64,000 nucleotides of DNA, from positions 1-64,000 of the forward strand of contig NZ_JBANET010000013.1 of assembly GCF_037026685.1 (NCBI RefSeq), in the 5' to 3' direction. The notes beneath the pieces were generated by a model, which searched no databases, had not been told where the DNA came from, and saw nothing but the letters and a program-made list of their open reading frames with translations. Made by a program: the position numbers and the translations under genes. Every line of letters begins with the position of its first letter. Position 1 is the stretch's first letter. Source of the DNA: Orrella sp037026685. GTDB lineage: Bacteria; Pseudomonadota; Gammaproteobacteria; Burkholderiales; Burkholderiaceae_B. Of this stretch, positions 49,717 through 57,310 are shown one piece after another.

Positions 49717-49983
49717 TCAGCTCGCCTTCTGGATCACGCTCTTGAGCGAATCGGCGATCTGCTTGGTGATGGTGCCCTGGATCTCGATCAGCATGCTCCA
49801 TTGCTGGATCTGCTGCTGCATGCGCAGCATGTCGGCCTGCGAGACCTGCCCGTCGGCGTTGGTGCCGATGCTCGAGAGCGTCTGGTTGAGCCGGGTTTCC
49901 TGCGTGCGCAGGCTGTTGTAGATGCTGTTGTTCAGGTTGTTGAAGTTCAGGCTCGACGAGCCGGTCAGTCCGTTCAAGGCCAT
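49717..49983 (-). CDS. bscF: Type III secretion needle protein BscF (SctF/YscF)
   Basis: The needle subunit polymerises into the extracellular needle. The 88-residue protein has the SctF pattern: a polar Ser/Asn-rich N-terminus, two amphipathic helices joined by a turn (TNADGQVSQADM) and a helical C-terminus ending SLKSVIQKAS. It has no cysteines and no membrane segments. It is the last gene of the minus-strand operon, 39 bases after the bscE-like gene. Names follow Bordetella usage by position and family. Confidence 0.85.
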   Translation of the reverse strand: MALNGLTGSSSLNFNNLNNSIYNSLRTQETRLNQTLSSIGTNADGQVSQADMLRMQQQIQQWSMLIEIQGTITKQIADSLKSVIQKAS

Positions 49984-50022
49984 GGCGGTCTCCGTGATGG
50001 CGGCGGGAAAGTGGTTTATCGG

Positions 50023-50265
50023 TCAGCCCGGCGCGGCCGGGCCGGCCGTGGCAACCGGGTAGCCGGACAGGAATTCGCGGGCGGCGGCGGCCGCATCGGC
50101 GGCGGCGGCCCAGTCGGGGTATTCGGCGCGCGGCAGGCCGGCTGCCATGCGCTGGCGCAGACGGGTTTCCAGGGCTTGCAGGCGCTCGAGCAGGACCGTC
50201 CGTTCGGCGGGGCCTTGCGGGCCGGCCAGGCGTTCCTGCAAGTCGGTCAGGGCGATGGATGTCAT
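50023..50265 (-). CDS. bscE: Small type III secretion protein, BscE/YscE-like
   Basis: An 80-residue, mostly helical protein. Its N-terminal half (LQERLAGPQGPAERTVLLER) and length fit the SctE/YscE co-chaperones that, with a TPR partner, keep the needle subunit from polymerising in the cytoplasm. It lies directly between bscD and bscF, the position of YscE-type genes. Sequence similarity in this family is weak, so the assignment rests mainly on place and size. Confidence 0.6.
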   Translation of the reverse strand: MTSIALTDLQERLAGPQGPAERTVLLERLQALETRLRQRMAAGLPRAEYPDWAAAADAAAAAREFLSGYPVATAGPAAPG

Positions 50266-50275
50266 GGCTGGGGGC

Positions 50276-51727
50276 CTAGCGTAGGACGATGGCGGGCTGC
50301 GGGCCCTCGAAGATCAGGCGGGTGGGCTCGATGGCGCTCAGGCGGTACTGGCCGTGCACGCCGCCGACCAGCAATTTACTGCCGTCTTCGAGCACGATAA
50401 AGGGCTGCGGGCCGCCGACGACGCTGCGGATGCCGAAGGGCACGCTGTCGGCCATCGGCCGCTCGCCCGGCGCGGCGCGCTGCGCGACCTGCAAGTGCGT
50501 GGCGTTAAAGCGCGCCAGGATTTCGTCCAGCCGCGCGGACTGCCCGGCCTCCAGGTGGCCCGCGCGCACCTCCAGCCGGTCGGCCGCCCAGGCCAGCTCG
50601 ATGCCGGACAGTCCGGCCTGGGCCAGGGCGCTGGACAAGGCGTCGGCCACCTCGGGCGCCAGCGCGATGTGCTGGCCGATCACGGTCATGCCGGGCAGCT
50701 GGGCGCGCACCGCGTCCAGCGCCGCGGCGCGTTCGCGCGCGCTGGCCGCGATGCCGTGCAGCATCAGCCTGCCCTGGCCCTCGTAGCGGGCTTCGTAGCG
50801 GATGCCGAAGGCGCGCAGCACCTGGCTGGCCGTCTGCACCACCTCGTCTTCGACGCTGATGCGCATGGCCGGCATGGGCCAGAGCTGGGAAAGCGCCGCA
50901 GCGACGGCATCGCGTTCGGCGGCGTTGCGCACCCAGCCGGTGACGCGCACCGTCCCTGCGGCGGTCAGCCCGGCCTGCAAGCGTGCGCCCAGGCCCAGGC
51001 GTTCCAGGGCCTCGGTGACGCGGCCCAGCGACTGCCGCGCGGCTTCGCCGGAATCGAGCGCCGTCGGCGCTGGCGGGGAGGCGGGCGGCAGCAGGGCCAG
51101 CACGATGGCGACCGCCACGGCCAGCAGCGCGGTGCCCAGGCCCAGGAACAGCGGCCAGGCCGGGCGCAAGGCTTGCGGGCGCGGGCCGGCTGGCGTGCCT
51201 GGTCCGGCGGCCGGGGCCTGCGCCGGTCCGGCGGTGCCGGGCGCCGAGGCGCCGCCGCCTGCCGCGGCGTGCCCCGCGCTGTCGGGCAAGGCGCCGGGTG
51301 CCGGATCGCCGGCCCCGGGTTCACCGGCCGCCGGATCGCCGGCTGCCGCCGTGCCGCTGCCGGGCCGGGCCGCCGGCGCCGCGATCCAGGCCGCACTGGG
51401 CGGCGCCACCGTCAGCCAGACCGGCCCCAGCGGCAGCGGCTGGTTCCAGCCGGCTGGTCCGCCGGCGGTCCCGCCTTCGGCTTGCAGCATCCAGCCTTGC
51501 GCATCCAGCCTCAGGCGCGCCGCGCGCGCAGGCATGCCGAGGTCGGCCAGCACGACGTCGCAGTCCGGGTCCGAGCCCAGCACCGCGCCGTCCTCGGCCG
51601 GACAGCTGGCCTGCGCATGCAGGCCGCTGAGCACGCGCAGTTCAGGCGTCCCGTGGCGGGCGGGCGCCCCGCCGCGCGGCGCTCCGGCGCCGTCCCGGGC
51701 GTGGCCGTCGGCGGGCCGGCCGGTCAC
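50276..51727 (-). CDS. bscD: Type III secretion inner-membrane ring protein BscD (SctD/YscD)
   Basis: SctD forms the outer of the two inner-membrane rings. The 483-residue protein has a cytoplasmic FHA-like domain (about 28-115), a long Ala/Pro/Gly-rich linker, and one membrane segment near residues 190-212 (LFLGLGTALLAVAVAIVLAL). Periplasmic BON-like ring-building repeats follow to the C-terminus. The start codon is GTG and overlaps the bcrD stop (51724-51727). The linker is unusually long and low in complexity. Confidence 0.87.
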   Translation of the reverse strand: MTGRPADGHARDGAGAPRGGAPARHGTPELRVLSGLHAQASCPAEDGAVLGSDPDCDVVLADLGMPARAARLRLDAQGWMLQAEGGTAGGPAGWNQPLPLGPVWLTVAPPSAAWIAAPAARPGSGTAAAGDPAAGEPGAGDPAPGALPDSAGHAAAGGGASAPGTAGPAQAPAAGPGTPAGPRPQALRPAWPLFLGLGTALLAVAVAIVLALLPPASPPAPTALDSGEAARQSLGRVTEALERLGLGARLQAGLTAAGTVRVTGWVRNAAERDAVAAALSQLWPMPAMRISVEDEVVQTASQVLRAFGIRYEARYEGQGRLMLHGIAASARERAAALDAVRAQLPGMTVIGQHIALAPEVADALSSALAQAGLSGIELAWAADRLEVRAGHLEAGQSARLDEILARFNATHLQVAQRAAPGERPMADSVPFGIRSVVGGPQPFIVLEDGSKLLVGGVHGQYRLSAIEPTRLIFEGPQPAIVLR

Positions 51728-53820
51728 AGATCGACCCTCGCCAGCGGCTGCACGTTGATCTCCTGCGTCAGCTCCTGGTAGGACAGCACGGGCAGCTCAT
51801 AGAGATCCTGCTCGATCAGCTTGCGCAGGTAGCGGCGGATGTCCATGGAGGTCAGCAGCACCGGCTTGCGCGCGGCCGCGTGCAGGTCGCCCACCGCCAG
51901 GCGGATGTTCTCCAGCAGCTTGCGCGAGACGGCCGGCTCCAGCGCCAGGTAGCTGCCGGCCGAGGTCTGGCGGATCGCCCCGCGCACGGTCTCCTCGACG
52001 CTGGGCGCCAGCAGGTAGGCTGGCAGCAGGTTCTGGCCGCCCGAGAACTTGTGGCTGATCAGGCGCTTGAGCGAGACGCGCACGTATTCGGTCAGCAGCA
52101 CCGAGTCCTTTTCCTTCTGGCCCCATTCGACCAGCGCCTCGAGCACGGCGCGCAGATTGCGGATGGAGATGCCCTCGGACACCAGGCGCTGCAGGATCTC
52201 GGCGGTCTTTTGCACCGGCATGACCCGCAGCGCCTCCTTGACCAGCTCGGGATACTCGGGCTCCATGGCCGCGCACAGCACCCGGGTCTCCTGGATGCCG
52301 ATGAATTCGGCGGCGTACTTGCGCAGCACGAAGGCCAGGTGCCATCCCAGTATCCGCGGGCCGTCCAGGACCGGCACGCCCGCGCCGGCCAGCGTGTCGG
52401 CCAGCCGCGCATCGGTCCACAGCGTGGACACGCCGGGCAGCAGGCTCTTGTCGGGCTCGTAAGGCACCTGCAGGGCCCGCAAGGTCTGCTCGGTATCGCG
52501 CACCAGCACCTTGCCCTGGCGCAGCAGCCCCTGGGCCACCGGCACTTCGGAGAGCAGCAGCAGGTACTGCTCGGGCGCCAGCGCTGGGTTCTCGCGCAGG
52601 CGCACGGCCGGGAAAGGCACGCCCAGCTCCAGGTACAGGGCCTGGCGCACTTCGGCCAGATGCGTCTGCAGCGCCTCGGGCGACTCGCGGGCCAGCAGCC
52701 CCGGGGCCAGGTCCACCATGACCGGCTGGGTCGGCGCGAAAGGCGCCGCGTCCTGCGCGCGGCCGGGGGCCGGGGCGTGCGGCTGCGGCGCCAGGGGCGA
52801 GATCTCGGTGACCGCGCCGGTCTTCTCGTCCACCACCTTGCGGGTGCCGCGCAGGAGCACGAAGCCGATGGTGCCCACCACCGCGGCCAGGGCCAGGAAG
52901 GTCAGGGTGGGCATGCCGGGGATCAGGCCCATGCCCGCCGCCACGGCCGCGGCGATCAGCAGCGCGCGCGGCTGCGCCAGCACCTGCGCGCCGATGTCGC
53001 GCCCGACGTTGGACGGGCCTTCGCCGGTCTGCACGCGCGTGACGATGATGCCGGCGCAGATGGCGATGAACAGCGCCGGTATCTGCGAGATCAGCCCGTC
53101 GCCGATGGTCAGGATGGAATAGACCTGCACCGCCTCGCCGGCCGACAGGTCGCGCTGCAGCGTGCCGATCAGGATGCCGCCCAGCAGGTTCACGCCGACG
53201 ATGATGAGCCCGGCGATGGCGTCGCCCTTGACGAACTTCATGGCCCCGTCCATGGCGCCGTACAGCTGGCTTTCCTTCTCGACCAGGCTGCGGCGCCGGC
53301 GCGCCTCGTCCATGTCGATGGTGCCGGCGCGCAGGTCGGCGTCGATGGACATCTGCTTGCCGGGCATGGCGTCCAGCGAGAAGCGCGCGGCCACCTCGGC
53401 CACCCGCTCGGCGCCCTTGGTGATGACCACGAACTGCACGATGGTCAGGATCAGGAAGACCACCAGGCCGACGATCAGGTTGCCGCCGACCACGAAATTG
53501 CCGAAGGTCTCGATGATGTGGCCGGCATCGCCCTGCAGCAGGATCAGGCGGGTCGTGGCGATGGAGATGCCCAGCCGGAACAGCGTGGTGATCAGCAGCA
53601 CCGAGGGAAACGAGGAGAAGGCCAGCGGCGAGGGCAGGTACATGGCCACCATCAGCAGGATGGCCGACAGGGTCATGTTCGCGCCGATCAGCACGTCCAC
53701 CAGCGCGGTGGGCAGCGGCAGGATCATCATGAAGATGATCGAGACGATCAGCACCGCCAGGACGATGTCGTTGCGGCTGGTGATGGCGGCGACCGCGCGG
53801 TTCAGGGCTTGCATCGGCAA
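51724..53820 (-). CDS. bcrD: Type III export gate protein BcrD (SctV/LcrD)
   Basis: SctV is the large export-gate component. The 698-residue protein has about eight N-terminal membrane segments (residues 20-320). FHIPEP-family features include LPLPTALVDVLIGANMTLS and FSLDAMPGKQMSIDADLRAG. A large cytoplasmic domain (about 350-698) forms the nonameric ring that receives chaperone-cargo complexes. It follows bscY and precedes bscD with a 4-base overlap. Confidence 0.95.
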   Translation of the reverse strand: MPMQALNRAVAAITSRNDIVLAVLIVSIIFMMILPLPTALVDVLIGANMTLSAILLMVAMYLPSPLAFSSFPSVLLITTLFRLGISIATTRLILLQGDAGHIIETFGNFVVGGNLIVGLVVFLILTIVQFVVITKGAERVAEVAARFSLDAMPGKQMSIDADLRAGTIDMDEARRRRSLVEKESQLYGAMDGAMKFVKGDAIAGLIIVGVNLLGGILIGTLQRDLSAGEAVQVYSILTIGDGLISQIPALFIAICAGIIVTRVQTGEGPSNVGRDIGAQVLAQPRALLIAAAVAAGMGLIPGMPTLTFLALAAVVGTIGFVLLRGTRKVVDEKTGAVTEISPLAPQPHAPAPGRAQDAAPFAPTQPVMVDLAPGLLARESPEALQTHLAEVRQALYLELGVPFPAVRLRENPALAPEQYLLLLSEVPVAQGLLRQGKVLVRDTEQTLRALQVPYEPDKSLLPGVSTLWTDARLADTLAGAGVPVLDGPRILGWHLAFVLRKYAAEFIGIQETRVLCAAMEPEYPELVKEALRVMPVQKTAEILQRLVSEGISIRNLRAVLEALVEWGQKEKDSVLLTEYVRVSLKRLISHKFSGGQNLLPAYLLAPSVEETVRGAIRQTSAGSYLALEPAVSRKLLENIRLAVGDLHAAARKPVLLTSMDIRRYLRKLIEQDLYELPVLSYQELTQEINVQPLARVDL

Positions 53821-54180
53821 TCAGGCGTTCGCGTAAGGGTAGGAGGGCGCCGGCGCGCGGGTGGCGACGTAGGCGCGCATGGCTGCGGCCGCCTCGTCCT
53901 CGCGGCCCAGGGCGGCCAGCGCCTGGGCGCGCACCAGCTGGAAGGCGGCATCGGGCGCGGCCGCCATGGCGGCCTGCTCCAGCGCGGCCAGGGCGGCCTC
54001 GGCCTGCCCCGCGCGCAGCAGCGCCAGGGCGCGGGCCACCTGCTGGGCCGGCCCGGCCGCGCCCAGGGCGGCCAGTGCGTCGAACAGCACCGCCGCCTTC
54101 TGCGGGCGGTCATGGACCAGGTAGACGTGGGCCAGCCGCGCCAGCAGCGCCAGGCTTTCAGGCGTGGGCATGGCGTTCAT
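53821..54180 (-). CDS. bscY: TPR protein, probable YscY-like chaperone (BscY)
   Basis: A 119-residue protein made of three tetratricopeptide-like helix pairs (LARLAHVYLVHDRPQKAAVLF, then two more). In Yersinia YscY is a chaperone for YscX and both contact YscV. Here the order X-Y-V (54581 to 51724, minus strand) matches. The start overlaps the preceding stop (ATGA at 54177-54180), and only its own stop separates it from bcrD. Confidence 0.72.
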   Translation of the reverse strand: MNAMPTPESLALLARLAHVYLVHDRPQKAAVLFDALAALGAAGPAQQVARALALLRAGQAEAALAALEQAAMAAAPDAAFQLVRAQALAALGREDEAAAAMRAYVATRAPAPSYPYANA

Positions 54181-54581
54181 CCCTGGTGCAGCGCATTGCG
54201 GTACAGGGCCAGCAGGTTCTGCAGGCTGGCTTCTTCCTTGAGCAGCCGCACGGCGCGGTTGAGCACGCGGCTGTCCGGGCCGCCCAGTTCGGCGGCCTGG
54301 GACAGTTCGTCCAGCGCGGCGGCCAGCCGCTGCGAGAACTGGCCCGGCGTGAGCCTGCCCAGCATATCGGGGCCCGGGGCCAGCGCCTCGAGCAGGAAGT
54401 CGCCGGTATTGGGCGCCTGTCCGGCCTGCGCCGGCGCCAGGCCGGATGGCTCGCGCGGCGGCGCCGCGGTTGGCGCGCCCGCAACTGCGCCGGCGCCCGG
54501 CTGCGCAAGGGCCGGCGGCAGCCCCTCCCGGCCTGCGGCAAGGGGAAAGGGAGAGGACGGGCTCGATGGAATGGACGTCAT
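54177..54581 (-). CDS. bscX: YscX-like type III secretion protein (BscX)
   Basis: A 134-residue protein. The N-terminal 60 residues are Pro/Ala-rich and probably disordered. The C-terminal 75 residues are helical, ending with VLNRAVRLLKEEASLQNLL and ALYRNALHQG, as in YscX. In Yersinia YscX is an early secreted protein essential for assembly. It is the first gene of the minus-strand operon, 60 bases from a GGAACC-N14-GTTACT element in the matching direction. Confidence 0.7.
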   Translation of the reverse strand: MTSIPSSPSSPFPLAAGREGLPPALAQPGAGAVAGAPTAAPPREPSGLAPAQAGQAPNTGDFLLEALAPGPDMLGRLTPGQFSQRLAAALDELSQAAELGGPDSRVLNRAVRLLKEEASLQNLLALYRNALHQG

Positions 54582-54640
54582 GCGGGGCCGCGGCAAACGG
54601 GAGGTATGGGGCACGGCGCGCGAGGCGGCCGACCGGAGGT

Positions 54641-54666
54641 AGTAACGTCCGGGGCCCAAAGGTTCC
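54641..54666 (-). promoter_or_regulatory. Bipartite promoter-like element facing bscX
   Basis: On the minus strand GGAACC (54666-54661) is followed after exactly 14 bases by GTTACT (54646-54641). It is the leftward member of three identical-spacing elements in this divergent region. The form resembles promoters of HrpL-type ECF sigma factors, and BtrS is the ECF factor known to run the Bordetella type III locus. Assignment to BtrS is inferred. Confidence 0.72.
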
Positions 54667-54700
54667 ACCGGCCGGCCCGGCGCCCTTGGCCGCCCGGGAC

Positions 54701-54726
54701 GGAACCTTGCGGCCCGCCGCGTTACT
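54701..54726 (+). promoter_or_regulatory. Bipartite promoter-like element, rightward copy 1
   Basis: GGAACC (54701-54706), 14-base spacer, GTTACT (54721-54726). Exactly 60 bases upstream of the second rightward copy. Confidence 0.72.
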
Positions 54727-54760
54727 GAAGGCGCATCGCCCCGATTGGCGGACCTGGCAC

Positions 54761-54786
54761 GGAACCGGGCGGCATTTGCCGTTACT
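54761..54786 (+). promoter_or_regulatory. Bipartite promoter-like element, rightward copy 2
   Basis: GGAACC (54761-54766), 14-base spacer, GTTACT (54781-54786). Lies 80 bases before the first gene of the plus-strand type III operon. The three elements occupy the only notable structure in the 285-base gene-free gap 54582-54866. Confidence 0.75.
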
Positions 54787-54866
54787 GATGCAGGTCGGCC
54801 CGGTCGCCGGGACGAATTCAGCGGCCTTTCGCCCCGTTGGCCGGGGCAAACCAGCAAGGAAACGAC

Positions 54867-55145
54867 ATGCCGGCAGACACGTCCCCCGAAACCCTGATCG
54901 CCCAGGCGCAGGAGCTGATCGAGCGCGTGCGGCGCGACCTGCAGGCCGGCGAGGCCTTCTACGGCGAACACGGCCTGGACCCGGAGCAACTGGCCCGCCA
55001 GGCCACGCCGCAGGACATCGAAAAAGCCCAGGCGCTGGTGCGCCAGGACCTGGAGGAAGTCGAGCAGGCGGTGGCGCATGCCGCCCAGGCCGCGCCGGCG
55101 GCCGAACGCCCGCCGCTGGGCAGCCTGCCTCCCAACCTGGCCTGA
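54867..55145 (+). CDS. Small acidic helical protein of unknown function, first gene of plus-strand type III operon
   Basis: I do not recognise this 92-residue protein. It is acidic, has no membrane segment or signal peptide, and is predicted helical over residues 5-75, with a Pro/Leu tail ending LPPNLA. AAGGAA lies before the ATG at 54867. It directly follows two promoter-like elements and precedes a translocator-like gene by 27 bases. Size, charge and place would suit a chaperone, a needle-like filament subunit or a regulator. None of these is supported by a motif. Confidence 0.75.
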   Translation: MPADTSPETLIAQAQELIERVRRDLQAGEAFYGEHGLDPEQLARQATPQDIEKAQALVRQDLEEVEQAVAHAAQAAPAAERPPLGSLPPNLA

Positions 55146-55172
55146 CGCCGGCCGCTTGCTTCGGAAACTGCC

Positions 55173-55883
55173 ATGAGCCCGCAATTGCCCCCTGGCGGCC
55201 TGCCGCCCCTGCCCTCGCAGCTGTCCACTCCGCTGTCGCCCGATTCGCCGGGCTTGCCCCCGCAAACGCCCCGCACCGCCTTGCCTGCGGGGATCGCCCC
55301 GCCGCCTCCGTCCCTGCCCGGCGAGGCGGCCGGCCGCGCCGAGGCCCGCCTGCCCGTGCCGCAAGGCAGGGCGCAGGACCTGCAAGGCCTGGCCGGCGCG
55401 CTGGACCGGCTGGGGGCCGACCAGGTCGGCGCCGACGTGGCGGACATGATGGCGCTGCTCCAGCAGATGGCCCAGGACCAGCGCGCCCAGGCCAAGCTGG
55501 ACATCGAGCAGCGGCGCCAGGACAGCCTGGACGCGATGCTGTCCGCGGCCGACGCCCTGCGCGCCGCCGCCGAGGAAAGATTCCGCACCGCCGTGGTCTC
55601 CGGGGTGATGCAGATTGTCGGCGGCGCCGCCAGCATCGCCCTGGGAGCGGGCGGCGCCATCAAGAGCGGCGTGGCCGGCCAGCGGATCGATGCGCCCGGG
55701 GCCGCCGGGCCCAAGGACACCCAGGCCTTGCAAGCGCAGGCCAAGGTGGTCCAGGGCGGCGCGCAGCAGGCCGAGGACATCATGCAGCAGATGATGGGCA
55801 TCATCCAGGACGTGCGCGACAAGCTGGCCGCCATCGAGCAGTCCCAGCAGGAGGTCAATCGTGGCATCGCCCGCAATGTCTGA
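55173..55883 (+). CDS. Putative secreted type III protein, minor-translocator-like
   Basis: A 236-residue protein without recognised family motifs. The first 60 residues are Pro-rich. A single hydrophobic stretch lies at about 139-162 (AVVSGVMQIVGGAASIALGA). Residues 105-138 and 186-230 are heptad-like, charged helices. No cysteine is present. This layout, and the position immediately before two TPR chaperone-like genes, is like YopD-class translocators, but it is shorter than BopD or YopD (about 300 residues). Identity with BopD is not claimed. Confidence 0.55.
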   Translation: MSPQLPPGGLPPLPSQLSTPLSPDSPGLPPQTPRTALPAGIAPPPPSLPGEAAGRAEARLPVPQGRAQDLQGLAGALDRLGADQVGADVADMMALLQQMAQDQRAQAKLDIEQRRQDSLDAMLSAADALRAAAEERFRTAVVSGVMQIVGGAASIALGAGGAIKSGVAGQRIDAPGAAGPKDTQALQAQAKVVQGGAQQAEDIMQQMMGIIQDVRDKLAAIEQSQQEVNRGIARNV

Positions 55884-55893
55884 GGAACTCGCC

Positions 55894-56394
55894 ATGAGCA
55901 CCACCCTGAACGCCGTGCCGCGCACCGAGACGGCCGAGCGCCTGTATCAGGGGCTGGCCGCGTTGCCGGCTTCCTCGCGCCTGAGCGAGGCGCAGCTCGA
56001 GGCCTTGTATGGCCTGGGCCACAGCCACCTGCTGCAGGGCCAGCCACGCCAGGCGCTGCCCTATTTCTCGCTGCTGGGCATGTACGGCATGCCGCGCCGC
56101 CACTACCTGGCCGGCCTGGCGCTGTGCCTGCAGCGCTGCGAACGCTACGACGATGCGGTGCGCGTGTATGCCCTGCTGGGCACGCTGTTTCCCGAGACCG
56201 CCGATCCCTTCGTGGGCATGGCCGAATGCCTGCTGGCGGCCGGGCGCCGCCAGGAAGCGGCGCAGGAATTGGACCGCGTGCTGCGCTATCTGGAAGCGGA
56301 TGCGCGGCAAGGCGGCGCTGACGCCGAGCAAGCCCGGATCCGCGCGCACGTGCAGGCGCTGCGGGCCCTGGCCGTGCAGGACGGCAGCCCATGA
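55894..56394 (+). CDS. SycD/LcrH-family TPR chaperone (BcrH-like)
   Basis: Class II type III chaperones of this family bind translocators. The 166-residue protein has three TPR repeats between residues 30 and 125 (ALYGLGHSHLLQGQPRQALPYF, then CLQRCERYDDAVRVYALL, then GMAECLLAAGRRQEAAQEL). The ATG at 55894 is chosen because GAGGA lies 7 bases before it; in-frame starts at 55876 (ATG) and 55861 (GTG) would overlap the preceding gene. The adjacent translocator-like protein is the likely client. Confidence 0.82.
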   Translation: MSTTLNAVPRTETAERLYQGLAALPASSRLSEAQLEALYGLGHSHLLQGQPRQALPYFSLLGMYGMPRRHYLAGLALCLQRCERYDDAVRVYALLGTLFPETADPFVGMAECLLAAGRRQEAAQELDRVLRYLEADARQGGADAEQARIRAHVQALRALAVQDGSP

Positions 56395-56403
56395 GGCCGC
56401 GCC

Positions 56404-56865
56404 ATGCACATTGAAGCGGGACGGCCCGGTCCCGCGCCAGCGACGGCCGTCTCCAGCGAGACGGCTTTCGTGCTTGATGCGCACGAGGCGCGCATGCTGG
56501 CCGAAGTGGGCATGCTCGCGGCCGGCGCGGCCGATGCGGCGCGGGCCGAGCGCATCTTCGGCGCACTGCGCCGCCTGCGGCCCGGCCGCGCCTATCCGTG
56601 GCTGGGCCTGGCATTGGCGCGCGCCAACAGCGGGCAGGCCGATCAGGCCGCCCAGCTGCTCGAAGGGGCGCGGCTGGACGACGCCCAGGAGGCGGCGATC
56701 CTGCAGGCCTGGCGGGGCCTGGTCCTGCAACTGGCCGGCCGCCGGGACGAAAGCCGCAAGGTGCTGGCGGCGGCCGCCGCCATGCACGGCGAGGGCGCCG
56801 AACTGGCCCGCCGGCTGCTGGGCGGGGATCCGGCCTCGCCGGCGCGGCAGGCCGCCGACACCTGA
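56404..56865 (+). CDS. Second TPR-type type III chaperone-like protein
   Basis: A 153-residue protein with TPR-like helix pairs over residues 28-125 (MLAAGAADAARAERIFGALR, PWLGLALARANSGQADQAAQ, and a third). It is similar in plan to the preceding gene product but not a close copy. It could be a second translocator chaperone or a YscG-like needle co-chaperone partnering BscE. Placed 9 bases after the previous stop and 19 bases before bscI. Confidence 0.68.
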   Translation: MHIEAGRPGPAPATAVSSETAFVLDAHEARMLAEVGMLAAGAADAARAERIFGALRRLRPGRAYPWLGLALARANSGQADQAAQLLEGARLDDAQEAAILQAWRGLVLQLAGRRDESRKVLAAAAAMHGEGAELARRLLGGDPASPARQAADT

Positions 56866-56884
56866 TCATCACGGAACACAAAAC

Positions 56885-57310
56885 ATGGAAATCGCCACGC
56901 TTGCCGCTTCCCTGGCACCCTTGCCCGCCTTGCCGGCCGGGCCGGCCCTCGCGCCGGCCGAACCGTCGTCCCTGGCCACCGAGCGCTTTAACGCGCTGAT
57001 GGCTGCGGCCGACGCCCCGGCGCCTTCGCCCGTGCACGCGGCGCTCTCGGCCGCCTTCGCCCCCGCCGCGCAGGCCGCCCCCACGCTGGGCAGCCAGATC
57101 CTGGCCGGGCTGCAGGGCACGGCCAGCGAGTTCTCGCAGCGCTGGCAGGGCATCTCCAGCACGCTCGAACGCGTGGCGGTCTCGCCCAACGTGGCCGAGA
57201 TGCTGCGCGCGCAGGCCGAGATGCTGCAGGTCTCGGTGCAGTACGAATTGGTGGGCAAGGCCGTCTCGCGCACCACGCAGAACATCGACACGCTGGTGCG
57301 CATGTCATGA
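56885..57310 (+). CDS. bscI: Type III inner-rod protein BscI (SctI)
   Basis: The inner rod or adaptor protein links the export apparatus to the needle. The 141-residue protein has an Ala/Pro-rich N-terminus and the conserved SctI C-terminal helix (NVAEMLRAQAEMLQVSVQYE, ending KAVSRTTQNIDTLVRMS). Its stop overlaps the bscJ start (ATGA at 57307-57310). It starts the long structural part bscI-J-K-L-N-O-P-Q-R-S. Confidence 0.87.
   Translation: MEIATLAASLAPLPALPAGPALAPAEPSSLATERFNALMAAADAPAPSPVHAALSAAFAPAAQAAPTLGSQILAGLQGTASEFSQRWQGISSTLERVAVSPNVAEMLRAQAEMLQVSVQYELVGKAVSRTTQNIDTLVRMS

Noticed and set aside
55173..55883. Firm assignment as bopD
   Set aside because: It is about 75 residues shorter than BopD and no diagnostic motif was recognised; only a translocator-like layout is claimed.
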